A stretch of DNA of 64,000 nucleotides from Ruminococcus sp. HUN007 (lineage in GTDB: Bacteria; Bacillota; Clostridia; Oscillospirales; Ruminococcaceae), in assembly GCF_000712055.1 (NCBI RefSeq), contig NZ_JOOA01000001.1, forward strand, positions 248,001-312,000. Direction: 5' to 3'. Below the pieces are notes generated by a model. The model was given only the letters and a program-made list of their open reading frames with translations, had not been told where the DNA came from and did not search any database. Below, piece after piece: positions 51,483 through 61,990 of the stretch (positions are counted from its first letter, which is position 1; the number at the start of each line of letters is the position of its first letter). The position numbers and the translations under genes are program-made.

Positions 51483-53280
51483 TTATTTGTTCTTTTCTGC
51501 TTCTATTCTGTCCGCAAGATCATTAAGATAGATCCAGCGTTCTGTTTTTTCCTCAAGCTCTGCTTCAAGACGCGTCTTTTTTTCCGTTAATTCCTGAAGC
51601 TTTACATAATCGCTTGTCTGTGCCGCCATTTCTGCTTCACATTCTGCAATGCTGTTTTCAATTGCTTCTATGTCAGCATCAATGGTCTCATACTCACGCT
51701 GTTCCTTGAACGAAAACTTAAGTGCGTGTCCGCCTTTTCTGCTGTTTTCCGAAGATGATCCTGCAGACGGTGCAGCTGCCGCTTTTTCTGTCTGCTTTCT
51801 TTCGGCCGCCTTTTCCGCATAGTCGCTGTAGTTTCCGGTATAGCAACTTACTTTTCCGTCGTCACATACTTCAAATATGGACTCCGCTGTCTTGTCAAGA
51901 AAATATCTGTCATGTGATACTGAAATAACAGCACCCGGGAATTCTTCAATGTAGTCTTCAAGAATACGGAGGGTTTCTATATCAAGATCATTGGTCGGCT
52001 CGTCAAGAAGAAGAATATTAGGAGCCTGCATGAGAATACTGAGAAGATAAAGCCTTCTTTTCTCACCGCCGCTCAGCCTGCCGATAAGACTCTGCTGAAG
52101 ATCAGGATAGAAAAGGAAACGTTCAAGCATCTGGGATGCAGAAAATGTTCCTTCCGCTGTCTTTACCGCATCTGAAATGTCATGAATGAAATCAAAAACC
52201 TTAACATTCGGATCAAGTTCGCATGATGTCTGTGTGAAATAACCAATGCTTACTGTTTCTCCGGTCTCCACCTCGCCTTCGTCAGGCTGAAGTCTTCCGG
52301 CTATAATATTAAGCAAAGTTGACTTTCCGGCACCGTTGTGTCCGATTATACCAATACGGTCATTACGGAGTATGATGTATGAAAAGTCATCAATTACCTT
52401 TTTATCGCCGAAGCTCTTTGAGACGTTTTTCAGTTCAATGGTCTTTCTTCCAAGTCTGCTTGACAGAGCTGAAATTTTTACCGTTTCATCATACTCAGGG
52501 CCGGACTGGTTTTTGAGATCATGATAGCGTTCTATTCTGTCCTTGCTCTTCGTTCCTCTCGCCCTTGCAGCTCGCATTATCCACTGGTATTCACGTCTGA
52601 GTATGGACTGACGTTTTCTTTCACTCGCCTCAGCCATTTCCTCACGCTGAGCTTTAAGTTCGAGATATTTTGAATAATTAGCTTCATATGTATAAAGCTT
52701 TCCGCGGGAAAGCTCAACTATTTTTGTTACCACTCTTTCAAGAAAATATCTGTCATGAGTGATCATGATTATTCCGCCGGAAAATCTGTTCAGGACGGTT
52801 TTCGAGCCACGTTACCATTTCACTGTCAAGGTGGTTGGTAGGCTCGTCAAGTACGAGAACATCAGCCGGATGGATAAGAGCAGCGGCAAGAGCAGCTCTT
52901 TTTCTCTGTCCTCCTGAAAGAGTGCCTATCTTTGCGGAAAAATCGCTTATACCAAGCTTGTTAAGCATGGTCTTTGCCTCGTACTCATGTACTTCGCGGT
53001 ATTCTGAAGGCATGTCGGAAAGCACCTGCTCAAGAACGGTGTTTTCATCGTCCATCTCAGGATCCTGCGGAAGATAGGAAATCTGCAGGTCAGGCTTCAT
53101 GGAAATATTGCCGCTGTCAGGATGGGAAGCACCTGCAAGTATCTTTAGCAGTGTACTTTTACCTGTACCGTTGATTCCGATTATTCCTAATCTGTCACCC
53201 TCGTTAAGATAGACTGAAACACCGTCAAGCAGCTGTTTCATGCCGTAGTTTTTTGAAATGTTTTCTGCTGATAATAACAT
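51483..53280 (-). pseudogene. ABC-F ATPase (ribosome-associated), broken by a +1 frameshift
   Basis: The first frame (52753-53280) carries the first ATP-binding cassette: Walker A IIGINGTGKSTLLKI, signature LSGGQRKRAALA and Walker B VLVLDEPTNHLD. It ends out of frame as NRPEQIFRRNNHDHS. The second frame (51483-52766) resumes with MITHDRYFLERVV, the inter-domain linker, the second cassette (GHNGAGKSTLLNIIAG, LSGGEKRRLY, LLLDEPTNDLD) and a C-terminal coiled coil. Deleting one G of the GG at about 52797 (plus strand) restores ENVLNRFSGGIIMITHDRYF. The intact protein would be about 600 residues. It starts within the stop of the V-ATPase D gene (TGATG). Confidence 0.85.
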
Positions 53281-53906
53281 CAGTTTTTCTCCGCCTTTTT
53301 AGCTTTCTGCGCTTTGATGACTTTAAGACGCGAGAATTCCTCACGTTCCTTCTCCTCAAGGCTGTCGCTGATATATTTTGAAATACCGATAAATTTCGGA
53401 ATAAGAATATTTTTAAGAGCATTAGCTCTCTTCTGGGTCTTCTTAATGGCGACTGCAAGTCTGTAAATACCGTTTTCCACTTCTGCAAGTTTCGCCGTCA
53501 TTTCCTTTACCCTTGCAAAGAGGATATAGGCCTCGTCAAGACTTGAATCAGTATCGTAAAATCCGAAAGGAGCTGTATGGATAACAGGTTCGATCTTCAC
53601 TGTCGGAATTTCAACACCCATTACGCTTCGGCTTCCGACCGTAAGTGTATTCTCAACCGGAACAGCCTTTCCGAATATCTCAACAACCCCGAGACTGACA
53701 TTAGCCTGCTGAAGTGCACGGTATGCATCTTCATAGGTCTTTTCTATGTCAAACCTTATCTCATTTGCCGAATCCACCAGCTGCATGAGCTCTCTTATCA
53801 GGATATTTCTCTTCCTGTCCATAAGCTCATATCCGAGTCTTGAAAGAGCAAGGTCCTTACGCGCCTTTATAAGATTACCTTTGGTAGGAAAAATCTGTTC
53901 AGTCAC
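53280..53906 (-). CDS. ntpD: V-type ATP synthase subunit D (central stalk)
   Basis: The 208-residue protein is a long antiparallel coiled coil that forms the rotor shaft. Typical starts and ends are seen: FPTKGNLIKARKDLALSRLG YELMDRKR at the N-terminus split here for length, and TQKRANALKNILIPKFIGIS near residue 160. It begins with GTG after AAGGAGATGATC. The last gene of the V-ATPase set; it overlaps the ABC-F start. Confidence 0.93.
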   Translation of the reverse strand: MTEQIFPTKGNLIKARKDLALSRLGYELMDRKRNILIRELMQLVDSANEIRFDIEKTYEDAYRALQQANVSLGVVEIFGKAVPVENTLTVGSRSVMGVEIPTVKIEPVIHTAPFGFYDTDSSLDEAYILFARVKEMTAKLAEVENGIYRLAVAIKKTQKRANALKNILIPKFIGISKYISDSLEEKEREEFSRLKVIKAQKAKKAEKN

Positions 53907-53924
53907 ACGATCATCTCCTTACTG

Positions 53925-55322
53925 TCAGTCGGCAAATCTTGAAGCTGCGTCTTCAACATATTTTTCGTTTAAGAGTTTTTCGTCAACTCGTTCAAGTTCT
54001 GACTTAGGAAGAAGTGAAAGAAGCTCCCATCCAAGATCAAGAGTCTGCTCGATCGTCCTGTTTTCATCAAAGCCCTGATTGATAAAGTGTTTTTCAAACT
54101 GAATGCCGAATTCCATATATTTGCGGTCGGTATCTGAAAGTTCCTCCTCACCGATTACAGCTGCAAGCGAACGCGCTTCCTGTACTTTTGCGTAGCATGC
54201 AAAAAGCTGATTGGCAACAGCTGAATGGTCAGCTCTTGTATATCCTTCACCGATACCGTCCTTCATAAGACGTGAAAGTGAAGGAAGAACTGATACTGAA
54301 GGATAAATGCCTGTCTGGTCGAGATTTCTGTCAAGAACTATCTGACCCTCGGTGATGTATCCTGTAAGGTCAGGTACCGGATGAGTGATGTCATCGTTCG
54401 GCATTGTAAGGATCGGGATCTGAGTAACGCTTCCCGTTGATCCCTTTACTATTCCGGCACGCTCATAAAGAGACGCAAGGTCTGAGTAAAGATAACCCGG
54501 ATAGCCCTTTCTGCCAGGGATCTCACCCTTGGATGAACTGAATTCACGAAGTGCCTCGGCATATGAAGTCATATCAGTAAGTATTACAAGGATATGCATG
54601 TTCTTTTCATAAGCAAGATATTCAGCTGCAGTAAGAGCACAGCGCGGAGTAAGTATACGTTCTATAATAGGGTCATTTGCAAGATTGATGAACATTGCAA
54701 CGTTCTGGAGAACGCCGCTTTCCTCAAAACTCTTTCTGAAATAATCCGCAACGTCATTCTTAACGCCCATCGCGCCAAAAACTACAGCAAATTCCTGACC
54801 GCTTTCATCGGCTATCTGTGCCTGACGTACAAGCTGAACAGCGAGCTTGTTGTGTGAAAGACCGGAACCGGAGAAAATAGGAAGCTTCTGACCTCTGATA
54901 AGAGTCATAAGACAGTCTATTGATGAGATACCGGTTCTTATATAGTTTCTCGGATAAGTTCTGGAAACCGGATTAAGCGGCTTTCCGTTTATGTCAGCAT
55001 ATTTTTCCGGATAGATATATCCTAAATTGTCGATAGGCTTACCGGCACCGTTGAAAACACGTCCGAGGATATCTTTTGAAAGCGGCATTTCCAGCGGCTT
55101 TCCTGTAAATGAAGTCCTGGTATTCTTAAGTGAAAGGCCCTTTGTTCCCTCAAATACCTGAAGTATAGCCTTGTCACCTGCAAGTTCAACGATTCTGCCT
55201 ATACGCTCTGTTCCGTCTTCAAGTCTGATCGAAGCAACTTCCTCGTAGCCAACGTCCTTGACATTTTCAAGTGCTATAAGCGGACCGGTAACCTGTTCAA
55301 GTCCGATGTACTGTACGCCCAT
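53925..55322 (-). CDS. ntpB: V-type ATP synthase subunit B (non-catalytic)
   Basis: The 465-residue protein has the B-subunit features: [40 protein letters not shown] in place of a true P-loop, [37 protein letters not shown] and [20 protein letters not shown]. It alternates with subunit A in the A3B3 head. Its ATG overlaps the A stop (TAATG), with GGAGGG as ribosome site inside subunit A. Confidence 0.95.
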   Translation of the reverse strand: MGVQYIGLEQVTGPLIALENVKDVGYEEVASIRLEDGTERIGRIVELAGDKAILQVFEGTKGLSLKNTRTSFTGKPLEMPLSKDILGRVFNGAGKPIDNLGYIYPEKYADINGKPLNPVSRTYPRNYIRTGISSIDCLMTLIRGQKLPIFSGSGLSHNKLAVQLVRQAQIADESGQEFAVVFGAMGVKNDVADYFRKSFEESGVLQNVAMFINLANDPIIERILTPRCALTAAEYLAYEKNMHILVILTDMTSYAEALREFSSSKGEIPGRKGYPGYLYSDLASLYERAGIVKGSTGSVTQIPILTMPNDDITHPVPDLTGYITEGQIVLDRNLDQTGIYPSVSVLPSLSRLMKDGIGEGYTRADHSAVANQLFACYAKVQEARSLAAVIGEEELSDTDRKYMEFGIQFEKHFINQGFDENRTIEQTLDLGWELLSLLPKSELERVDEKLLNEKYVEDAASRFAD

Positions 55323-57097
55323 TATTCAGCCCTCCATTCGCCCTCGTCACTCAGACTGTCAAGAGTTTCAGTGATCTCAGTAATATAGTTGTCGAACATT
55401 TCCGGGTGATCGTTAGGAATCTCGTACTTGATCTTGATGACCTTTTCCATAATACCTGATTTTACGATCTGACCAACAGTTCTTCCTTCAGCGATCTTCC
55501 TCTTTGACTCGTTGTAAAGATGAAGTATTGTCCTCATCATGAGAAGCTGTTTGGTAAGCGGAACGAATGTATCATCCTTGTGGTAGGCATTCTGCTGGAG
55601 GAAACCAACACGTACAACTCGCGCGATCTCGATAACAAGCTTCTGGTCATCAGGAAGAACATCCGAACCGATAAGCTTGACGATCTCCATAAGTTTGTTT
55701 TCCTCAACAAGGATGTTCGAGATCTCCTGACGGCATTCCATAAAGTCAGCACCGGCATTCTCAGTATAGAATGCTGCGAGATCCTCAATATATTCACTGT
55801 AGCTTGTTGTCCAGTTGATTGCAGGATAATGTCTTGCATACGCAAGTGATTTGTCAAGAGTCCAGAAACAGCGTACAAAACGCTTGGTGTTCTGAGTTAC
55901 CGGCTCAGAAAAGTCTGAACCCTGAGGAGATACGGCACCGATTACCGTAACCGAGCCTTCCCTGCCTGAAAGGGTTTCCATGTAACCGGCACGTTCATAG
56001 AATTCTGAAAGTCTTGATGGAAGATAAGCCGGGAAGCCTTCTTCCGCAGGCATTTCTTCAAGTCGGCCTGAAATCTCACGGAGAGCTTCTGCCCATCTGG
56101 ATGTAGAGTCTGCCATGATAGCGATATGATAGCCCATGTCACGGTAATATTCCGCAAGAGTAATACCTGTATAGATGGAGGCTTCACGGGCAGCAACCGG
56201 CATGTTGGATGTATTGGCAATGAGAACGGTCCTGTCAGTAAGAGGACGGTCTGTCTTAGGGTCGATAAGTTCCGAGAATTCCTCAAGTACCTGAGTCATC
56301 TCGTTTCCACGTTCGCCGCAGCCTATGTACACAATAATATCAGCATCACACCACTTGGCAAGCTGATGCTGTGTCATAGTCTTTCCGGTACCGAAACCGC
56401 CAGGAATAGCAGCAGTACCGCCCTTGGCGATCGGAAGAATAGTATCGATTACTCTCTGACCTGTGATAAGAGGTCTGGAAATAAGCTTTCTTTCCTTAAC
56501 CGGACGAGGCTGTCTGATAGGCCACTTCTGGCAGAGAGTCAGCGGGATCTCATTTCCCTTTTTGTCCTTAATTACACACACTGTGTCATTTATTCTGTAC
56601 TCTCCGTTTTCGTTTACAGAAATAACATCACCTTCAAGAAGCGGTGAAAGCATGCAGTAGTGCCTTATAACTGCTGTTTCCTGACACTCGGCATATACCT
56701 GACCGCCGGTAAGATGATCGCCTACAGAGACCTTTATCTCAGTATCGTATTTTTTCTCTGTATCAAGTGAATCCACGTTGGCGCCTTCTGAAATAAAGGC
56801 ACCTCCTGAAACTTCCTCTATTCTTTTGAGCGGTCTTTCTATACCGTCAAAAATGTTTGAAATAATACCAGGTCCGAGTGTAGCACACATTGGCGCACCT
56901 GTCTGATAAACAGGTTCCCCGACCTTCAGTCCTGTTGTTGTCTCATATACCTGTATTGTAGTAAACTCGTTTGTTATACCGATAACTTCACCGATAAGAC
57001 GCTTGTTACCCACGTATACCATTTCGAGCATTGAAAAGTCTTTTGTATCTTTAACTTTTACAACCGGTCCGTTGATTGAATATACAACGTTCTGCAT
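55322..57097 (-). CDS. ntpA: V-type ATP synthase subunit A (catalytic)
   Basis: The 591-residue catalytic subunit has Walker [17 protein letters not shown] (about 229-236), [20 protein letters not shown], the A-subunit-specific non-homologous region (about 110-190, [17 protein letters not shown]), and [20 protein letters not shown]. It couples ATP hydrolysis or synthesis to ion movement. GGGGGTGCATT sets the start. Complete. Confidence 0.96.
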   Translation of the reverse strand: MQNVVYSINGPVVKVKDTKDFSMLEMVYVGNKRLIGEVIGITNEFTTIQVYETTTGLKVGEPVYQTGAPMCATLGPGIISNIFDGIERPLKRIEEVSGGAFISEGANVDSLDTEKKYDTEIKVSVGDHLTGGQVYAECQETAVIRHYCMLSPLLEGDVISVNENGEYRINDTVCVIKDKKGNEIPLTLCQKWPIRQPRPVKERKLISRPLITGQRVIDTILPIAKGGTAAIPGGFGTGKTMTQHQLAKWCDADIIVYIGCGERGNEMTQVLEEFSELIDPKTDRPLTDRTVLIANTSNMPVAAREASIYTGITLAEYYRDMGYHIAIMADSTSRWAEALREISGRLEEMPAEEGFPAYLPSRLSEFYERAGYMETLSGREGSVTVIGAVSPQGSDFSEPVTQNTKRFVRCFWTLDKSLAYARHYPAINWTTSYSEYIEDLAAFYTENAGADFMECRQEISNILVEENKLMEIVKLIGSDVLPDDQKLVIEIARVVRVGFLQQNAYHKDDTFVPLTKQLLMMRTILHLYNESKRKIAEGRTVGQIVKSGIMEKVIKIKYEIPNDHPEMFDNYITEITETLDSLSDEGEWRAE

Positions 57098-57188
57098 AAT
57101 GCACCCCCGATAACAAATAATGTAATTCTCCTGTCTTAATTCTGTGTATCAAGACAGTTCATGACGGCAGCTGCTGCCGTTTTACAGA

Positions 57189-57764
57189 TCATGCAAGTCT
57201 GTAATTGGAACCGAAATCCTTCTTCTGTTCATCAAGCATACTGTCAAGTGTCTTGTTGATAAGAACAGATGAATTCCTGTCATAAACCGAAAGTCCGCCG
57301 TAAACTATTTCAGGATCCGGTTCAAACGAACACTCATTTCCTGCTTTTCTGCGAAGAACAGGTTCATATTTCATGTCTTCCTCTCTGAGGAAAATCACAG
57401 TATCCTTAGTGATCTCTTCTCCGTCCAGAAGGCTTTCAAGATAAGCAGAATAGCCCTCTGAATGTGTAAAGTTAATAAGCTTGTCATCAACAGAGTCAAA
57501 TATTCTGCCGACAAGATTCTCCCTGTATGTAAGAACTTTTATACGTGCTTCCTGTTCAGCCTTTGAAACAGTCATCTTATTTAACTGCTTTTCTTCTGAA
57601 ACACAGGATCTGATTTTTTTATATGCTTCATTAAGTGCTTCATTTTCCGCATTTTCAAGAAGTTCACTGCATTTTTCATCTGCTTCTTTTTCTATAAGCT
57701 CTATCTTGCTGTCAACTTCAGAATTAACTGCTTCTATAAACTGTCTGAGATTATTATCATTCAT
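57189..57764 (-). CDS. ntpE: V-type ATP synthase subunit E (peripheral stalk)
   Basis: The 191-residue protein starts with a charged helix (FIEAVNSEVDSKIELIEKEA, then CSELLENAENEALNEAYKKI) and has a globular C-terminus ending DSMLDEQKKDFGSNYRLA. The pattern matches subunit E, which pairs with the G/H subunit to form the outer stalk. AAAAGGGGTAAC precedes the ATG. It lies between subunits F and A. Confidence 0.85.
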   Translation of the reverse strand: MNDNNLRQFIEAVNSEVDSKIELIEKEADEKCSELLENAENEALNEAYKKIRSCVSEEKQLNKMTVSKAEQEARIKVLTYRENLVGRIFDSVDDKLINFTHSEGYSAYLESLLDGEEITKDTVIFLREEDMKYEPVLRRKAGNECSFEPDPEIVYGGLSVYDRNSSVLINKTLDSMLDEQKKDFGSNYRLA

Positions 57765-57849
57765 TTTCTGTTACCCCTTTTATCTGTACTGATTACTGTC
57801 CTCTGATCAGTCCGGTCAGATTCAAGTACAAAAAGCAGACATCCATCTG

Positions 57850-58158
57850 CTATATTCTGATGCCTATTGCTTCACGAACATATTGCGAGATGGATGTCGA
57901 AATATGAGATGAACCATGTCTGTCCGGAATCTCGACGATAAGTGGGTATTTCCTGTTAAGCTTAAGGTCGTATACAAGCTCCGAGGATTCAGTAATAAGC
58001 TTCTGTGTAATAAGGATCACTGCGATCTCACTGTCTTTAAGTGCATTGTTCAGTGCTTCCTTTACCTCATGCTTTTCGTGTACAACCACACCCTCAATAC
58101 CGCTGAGTCTCATTCCCATAAGAGTATCAATATTATCACTGATAAGATAAAATTTCAT
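57850..58158 (-). CDS. V-type ATP synthase subunit F
   Basis: The 102-residue protein has the subunit F pattern: MKFYLISDNIDTLMGMRLSG and VAVILITQKLI-like as EIAVILITQKLITESSELVY, ending ISTSISQYVREAIGIRI. It is part of the rotating stalk. Its ATG lies 6 bases from the subunit K stop; the ribosome site is weak, so translation is probably coupled to K. Confidence 0.87.
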   Translation of the reverse strand: MKFYLISDNIDTLMGMRLSGIEGVVVHEKHEVKEALNNALKDSEIAVILITQKLITESSELVYDLKLNRKYPLIVEIPDRHGSSHISTSISQYVREAIGIRI

Positions 58159-58164
58159 AGAAGA

Positions 58165-58602
58165 TCAGACCTTACCGATAATCATGAATGCGATAATAAA
58201 TCCGTAAAGAGCAACACCTTCGCCAAGTGCAACGAAGATAAGTGACTTTGCAAATGACTTTGGTTCTTCTGCAACAGCACCGATAGCAGCAGGAGCACCT
58301 GAAGCAACTGCGATACCGCATCCGATAGAACCAAGACCAACAGCAAGAGCTGCTGCTATGTAAGCAAGACCTGCATTATTGTTTACTGCCTGTGAAGCAG
58401 CTTCAGCAGTTTCAGCACTTATGAATCCGCCGATCGGGAAAATAACTGCAAGAGCCATTACCGCGAAGAATGAACAAAGGTTAAGGATCACTGCGTTTCT
58501 CGCCTTCTTAGGTGAGCTTTTTCTTCTGAAAGCAGCGATAAACGGTAATGAAATAATGCAAAGAATTAAAAGCGGCATTAATGCAAGTTCTAAAATGTTC
58601 AT
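58165..58602 (-). CDS. ntpK: V-type ATP synthase subunit K (membrane ring proteolipid)
   Basis: The 145-residue protein has four membrane helices. The second hairpin is the conserved one: LAVGLGSIGCGIAVASGAPA and ALGEGVALYGFIIAFMI, with the ion-carrying Glu. The first hairpin (LELALMPLLILCIISLPFIA, then VILNLCSFFAVMALAVIFPI) has a basic loop and no carboxylate. The start MNILELALMP at 58602 follows GGAGTAATTTTT. The ion specificity (H+ or Na+) cannot be told from this alone. It is separated from subunit I by a MITE. Confidence 0.88.
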   Translation of the reverse strand: MNILELALMPLLILCIISLPFIAAFRRKSSPKKARNAVILNLCSFFAVMALAVIFPIGGFISAETAEAASQAVNNNAGLAYIAAALAVGLGSIGCGIAVASGAPAAIGAVAEEPKSFAKSLIFVALGEGVALYGFIIAFMIIGKV

Positions 58603-58660
58603 GATAAAAATTACTCCAATCTTATAAATTACTCTGAACACAGATCCTTCTGTGTTTTCA

Positions 58661-58779
58661 TTTAAGGAAACGCTGATTTATTCATAAATCAGCGTGGAGA
58701 TCCGGGGCGAAACCCCTCATATCCCACCACCGGAAATCCGGAGAAGCCGGATTTCCGATTTAATCAGTGTTTCCTTAAA
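58661..58779. mobile_element. MITE-like element, copy 1, inside the V-ATPase operon
   Basis: A 119-bp stretch with ends TTTAAGGAAACGCTGATTTA and, inverted, TTTAAGGAAACACTGATTAA. Inside are hairpins ACGCTGATTTA/TAAATCAGCGT and CGGAAATCCGG/CCGGATTTCCG. It has no open frame. It lies between the genes for subunits I and K and is about 80% identical by eye to copy 2 at 60795-60911. Confidence 0.75.
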
Positions 58780-58793
58780 TAATGTTTTTCGTA

Positions 58794-60728
58794 TTAGTCG
58801 AGTTCCGGGCTGTAGTTTACTGATACAGGTTCGAAAGCTTTTCCGTCGCCGTCGTAGCAGCGTGAGAAGATCTCATAGAACTCAAGTCTGAGGACCTGTA
58901 TTCCTGAAAGCATGCCCTCCATGCCAATTACAAATATATTTCCTAAAATGATGATAACCGGTGAAGCTCCCTTGTACATTTCTGAAAGAAGCATTACAAC
59001 GGACATCATTGCAGCGTGTGAAAGTACGAAACCACCGATTCTTACGAATGAAAGAGTGTTGGTCACGTAGCCTAAAAGGAATTCAAACACTTCGAAGAAG
59101 TTGGAAGCGATGAAGTCTCCGACTCCTTCCGACTTAAACTTCTTTCCGCTTACCATACATCCGAGAGGCTCTCTGAAAAGCATTATAACAAGCGGAAGAA
59201 CTATCAGAAATACTGTAAACAGCGGGTTAAAAACGTTCTTTGAGAACATCATGAAGTTTACCACCGCATAAAGTATTGCAGAATAGAAGACAAGTCCGGT
59301 GACACCGTTGTTTCCGAACAGCGCATTGTCAAATTCCTTTTTCTTAAGTGTCGTTACTATATTGATAAGTATTGAGATAATGATCAGCACAACACCGATC
59401 GCAATAGCAGCACCAAGTACAATATTTACGTTATCGATAGCCTCGAAAGGTTTTTCCTCGAATCCGAGAGTCCTGTACATAGGGTCAAGAGCATGTTCAA
59501 ATCCGAACACCGAACCGAATACCAGTCCGAAGAATGCACTTGAAAGACCTATTCTCGAAATTATCGCACAGAGTTTGTTCTTTGTTTTTTTATAGAGTAC
59601 AGCGCCTGCAATGGATATTACAAGTCCCTGTCCGAGATCACCGAACATTATGCCGAACAGCAGTGTGTAGGTGATGGCCACCAGCGTGGTCGGGTTGAAT
59701 CCGTCGTATGAAGGAAGTCCGTACATTTCGACAAACAGTGAAAACGGATTGGTAAATTTGTTTGTCTTAAGCTTTACCGGTACTTCAAGTGAAACGTCGG
59801 AATCAGGCGGCTTTATTACAACAGACACACCTGGTATCTTACTTAAAGGCTTTTCAAACTCATCTGCCTGTTTTTCAGGAACAAAGCCCACAAGCAGGAA
59901 ATTATCTTTAATTACACTAGCCTTTGAGCGAAGTTCAAAACAGTCATAAAGAGCTTTAAACCTGCAGAATACCTTGTTAAGTCTTTCTTTTTCCGTTTCT
60001 ATAAGATCGTGACGTCTCTTTTCCAGTTCTGAGGCTTTCGCCTGAGCGTCAGAATATTTTTTATTTACGTCTTCGATCTCCTTTTCCGGTTTGCCTTTTA
60101 CGTAGTCAGGCAGCCAGATCCTTTCAAAATACAGATCTGAAAAGATCTTATCCGCTTTTTTCAGACATTCAACCGGAGCAAAATACATACCCCAGTAGTA
60201 ATCGTCGTCCACATCATAGTGAACAAATGCAAAAGCGTCTTTCTCATAGTATGCAAGCTTGCTGTAGCTGTCACACGGAAGCCTGCCGAAACGAACATGG
60301 ATGTGTTTACAGCCTGAAAGCTTTGCCATGTCAATGTCAAGCCCCTGAAGATGCTTAAGCTGTGCAATTATCTGTTCATACTGAAGAATACTGTTTTTAT
60401 TCTCAGATATCTCCTCACTGAGAATCTTCAGTTTCTCACTTGTACCGGAAACATATTCCGAAAGCGATTCAAGCGATTCGTTTTCAATATCGGAATAATC
60501 GGTCTTCCGGAACCTGAAATCACTGCCGAAATCAACGGCAACGATCCTGTCAAGTGTTTCTCTGTACGGGTTCTGCTCATGGAGAACAGAAAAACCGCTT
60601 TCTTCCGTGTCGGAAGACGATGCAGATTCAATGTGGAAGCAGCCGCTGTCAACACATTTCTGTATTACCCTGTCAAGGCTGTCCATCTTGCCTGCAATGT
60701 TCACAAGCCGCATTTTCTCAATAGACAT
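58794..60728 (-). CDS. ntpI: V-type ATP synthase subunit I (membrane stator)
   Basis: The 644-residue protein has a cytosolic N-terminal half with coiled coils (residues 1-330; MRLVNIAGKMDSLDRVIQKC) and a C-terminal half with seven to eight membrane helices. Characteristic are YTLLFGIMFGDLGQGLV, FGLVFGSVFGFE and the arginine in NTLSFVRIGGFVLSHAAM that faces the K ring. GAGGGATTTTT precedes the ATG. MITE copies flank the gene on both sides. Confidence 0.95.
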   Translation of the reverse strand: MSIEKMRLVNIAGKMDSLDRVIQKCVDSGCFHIESASSSDTEESGFSVLHEQNPYRETLDRIVAVDFGSDFRFRKTDYSDIENESLESLSEYVSGTSEKLKILSEEISENKNSILQYEQIIAQLKHLQGLDIDMAKLSGCKHIHVRFGRLPCDSYSKLAYYEKDAFAFVHYDVDDDYYWGMYFAPVECLKKADKIFSDLYFERIWLPDYVKGKPEKEIEDVNKKYSDAQAKASELEKRRHDLIETEKERLNKVFCRFKALYDCFELRSKASVIKDNFLLVGFVPEKQADEFEKPLSKIPGVSVVIKPPDSDVSLEVPVKLKTNKFTNPFSLFVEMYGLPSYDGFNPTTLVAITYTLLFGIMFGDLGQGLVISIAGAVLYKKTKNKLCAIISRIGLSSAFFGLVFGSVFGFEHALDPMYRTLGFEEKPFEAIDNVNIVLGAAIAIGVVLIIISILINIVTTLKKKEFDNALFGNNGVTGLVFYSAILYAVVNFMMFSKNVFNPLFTVFLIVLPLVIMLFREPLGCMVSGKKFKSEGVGDFIASNFFEVFEFLLGYVTNTLSFVRIGGFVLSHAAMMSVVMLLSEMYKGASPVIIILGNIFVIGMEGMLSGIQVLRLEFYEIFSRCYDGDGKAFEPVSVNYSPELD

Positions 60729-60794
60729 AAAAATCCCTCCTTTTCCGGTCGTCGGTACACAAGGTTACCGGCCTTTGATCAAATAGTGAATTTC

Positions 60795-60911
60795 TTTAAG
60801 AAAACGCTGATTTACTTATAAATCAGCGCGGGGCTCCGGGGCGAAGCACCGAAATCCCACCTTCGGAAATCCGGCTTTGCCGGATTTCCGATTTAACCAG
60901 TGTTTCCTTAA
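60795..60911. mobile_element. MITE-like element, copy 2, inside the V-ATPase operon
   Basis: A 117-bp stretch with ends TTTAAGAAAACGCTGATTTA and, inverted, TTAAGGAAACACTGGTTAAA. It has the same internal hairpins as copy 1. It lies between the genes for subunits C and I, in the same orientation as copy 1. Confidence 0.75.
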
Positions 60912-60940
60912 GTATCTGTTTTTTCTCACTGTTTTATATT

Positions 60941-61990
60941 TTATGTCGGTATGACCATAGACAGAATATTATCGGCACTTCTGCCGTATCTGATTCCTTC
61001 AATGACAGTAATAATATTGTCAACCTCGAGCTCATCAAGAAGCACAAGCGAGTAGACACTTACAGCGGCACTCTGTGAAAAAGCAAGCGCACGTCTGGCC
61101 ATTTTGCTTCGCAGCTTACGAACTTCGGTTTCAAAGTTTTCCGAATTATCAAAGTCAATTTCCCTGCCGTATCTGGTTTTCGAAAATGCCCTGAGAAATT
61201 CCTCGCCGTTCTCATTTTCAAAAAGCTCTGTTTTTGTTTTTTTATTCAGCTTCCTGTAAAAAGGAAGAAGCTTTTTGTCAATTTCCGCACTGGAAAGGCC
61301 ATAAAACTTCTTCATTCGGTAAGCGTTAATTATGTTTATAAGGTCTATCTGTGTTTTGATCTGTGTCAGAAGCTCCTCAGCCGTTTTTTTCGGAAGCTCC
61401 TTTTTTATTGTATCCATGAGCCACTGATAGTAGAAGGTTCTGAGCTTTATCTCACAGTTAAGATAATCTACATGACCGTTTTCATCGACTGCGATGGTTT
61501 TTAAAACCGGATAGTATCTGGTGTGTCTGAGTACAGCAAGCATTTCCTTTATATTCTTTGACTTTGCAAGTTCAATAAGGTTAATACCGGTCTTTCCTAT
61601 AAGGTAAGCCGGCATTGCTGTGATATAATCATCGCTCGAGTCAGCGTTTATATGAAGAATTACACTGAGTATCTCGCGTATCTCTGAAAGAACGATCAGG
61701 TAATTGTAAAACTGTTCTTTTCGAAGCTGCTGAAAATCGCAGATGTTTATATACCTGTCGAATGAATACCTGCGTATTACCGATTCAAGATACCCTCGGT
61801 GTACCGTTGCGGTATTTACACTGGAAAGAGCTGCAGAGTAGCTTGTGCTTTTCTTAAGATACTCTGCTGCTTCTGACACGCTTTTGCGTCCTGCCAGTTC
61901 CCTGTAATCCGCTTCAGTAAGTCTTTTACCGTGTAAAGCTCTTGCGCGTGCTACCGTGGCATTAGTTGAAAACTTAACCAACGTTCTCAC
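60941..61990 (-). CDS. ntpC: V-type ATP synthase subunit C
   Basis: The 349-residue helical protein links the rotor ring to the stalk (the d/C subunit of bacterial V-ATPases). It shows VARARALHGKRLTEADYREL and NIINAYRMKKFYGLSSAEID, typical of the vATP-synt_AC39 family, and ends EGIRYGRSADNILSMVIPT. It starts with GTG inside the last codons of the upstream subunit gene, so the two are translationally coupled. Confidence 0.9.
   Translation of the reverse strand: MRTLVKFSTNATVARARALHGKRLTEADYRELAGRKSVSEAAEYLKKSTSYSAALSSVNTATVHRGYLESVIRRYSFDRYINICDFQQLRKEQFYNYLIVLSEIREILSVILHINADSSDDYITAMPAYLIGKTGINLIELAKSKNIKEMLAVLRHTRYYPVLKTIAVDENGHVDYLNCEIKLRTFYYQWLMDTIKKELPKKTAEELLTQIKTQIDLINIINAYRMKKFYGLSSAEIDKKLLPFYRKLNKKTKTELFENENGEEFLRAFSKTRYGREIDFDNSENFETEVRKLRSKMARRALAFSQSAAVSVYSLVLLDELEVDNIITVIEGIRYGRSADNILSMVIPT

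Noticed and set aside
51483..53280. Two separate half-size ABC proteins
   Set aside because: The second frame begins inside a conserved motif without a ribosome site, and one base restores a standard ABC-F protein.
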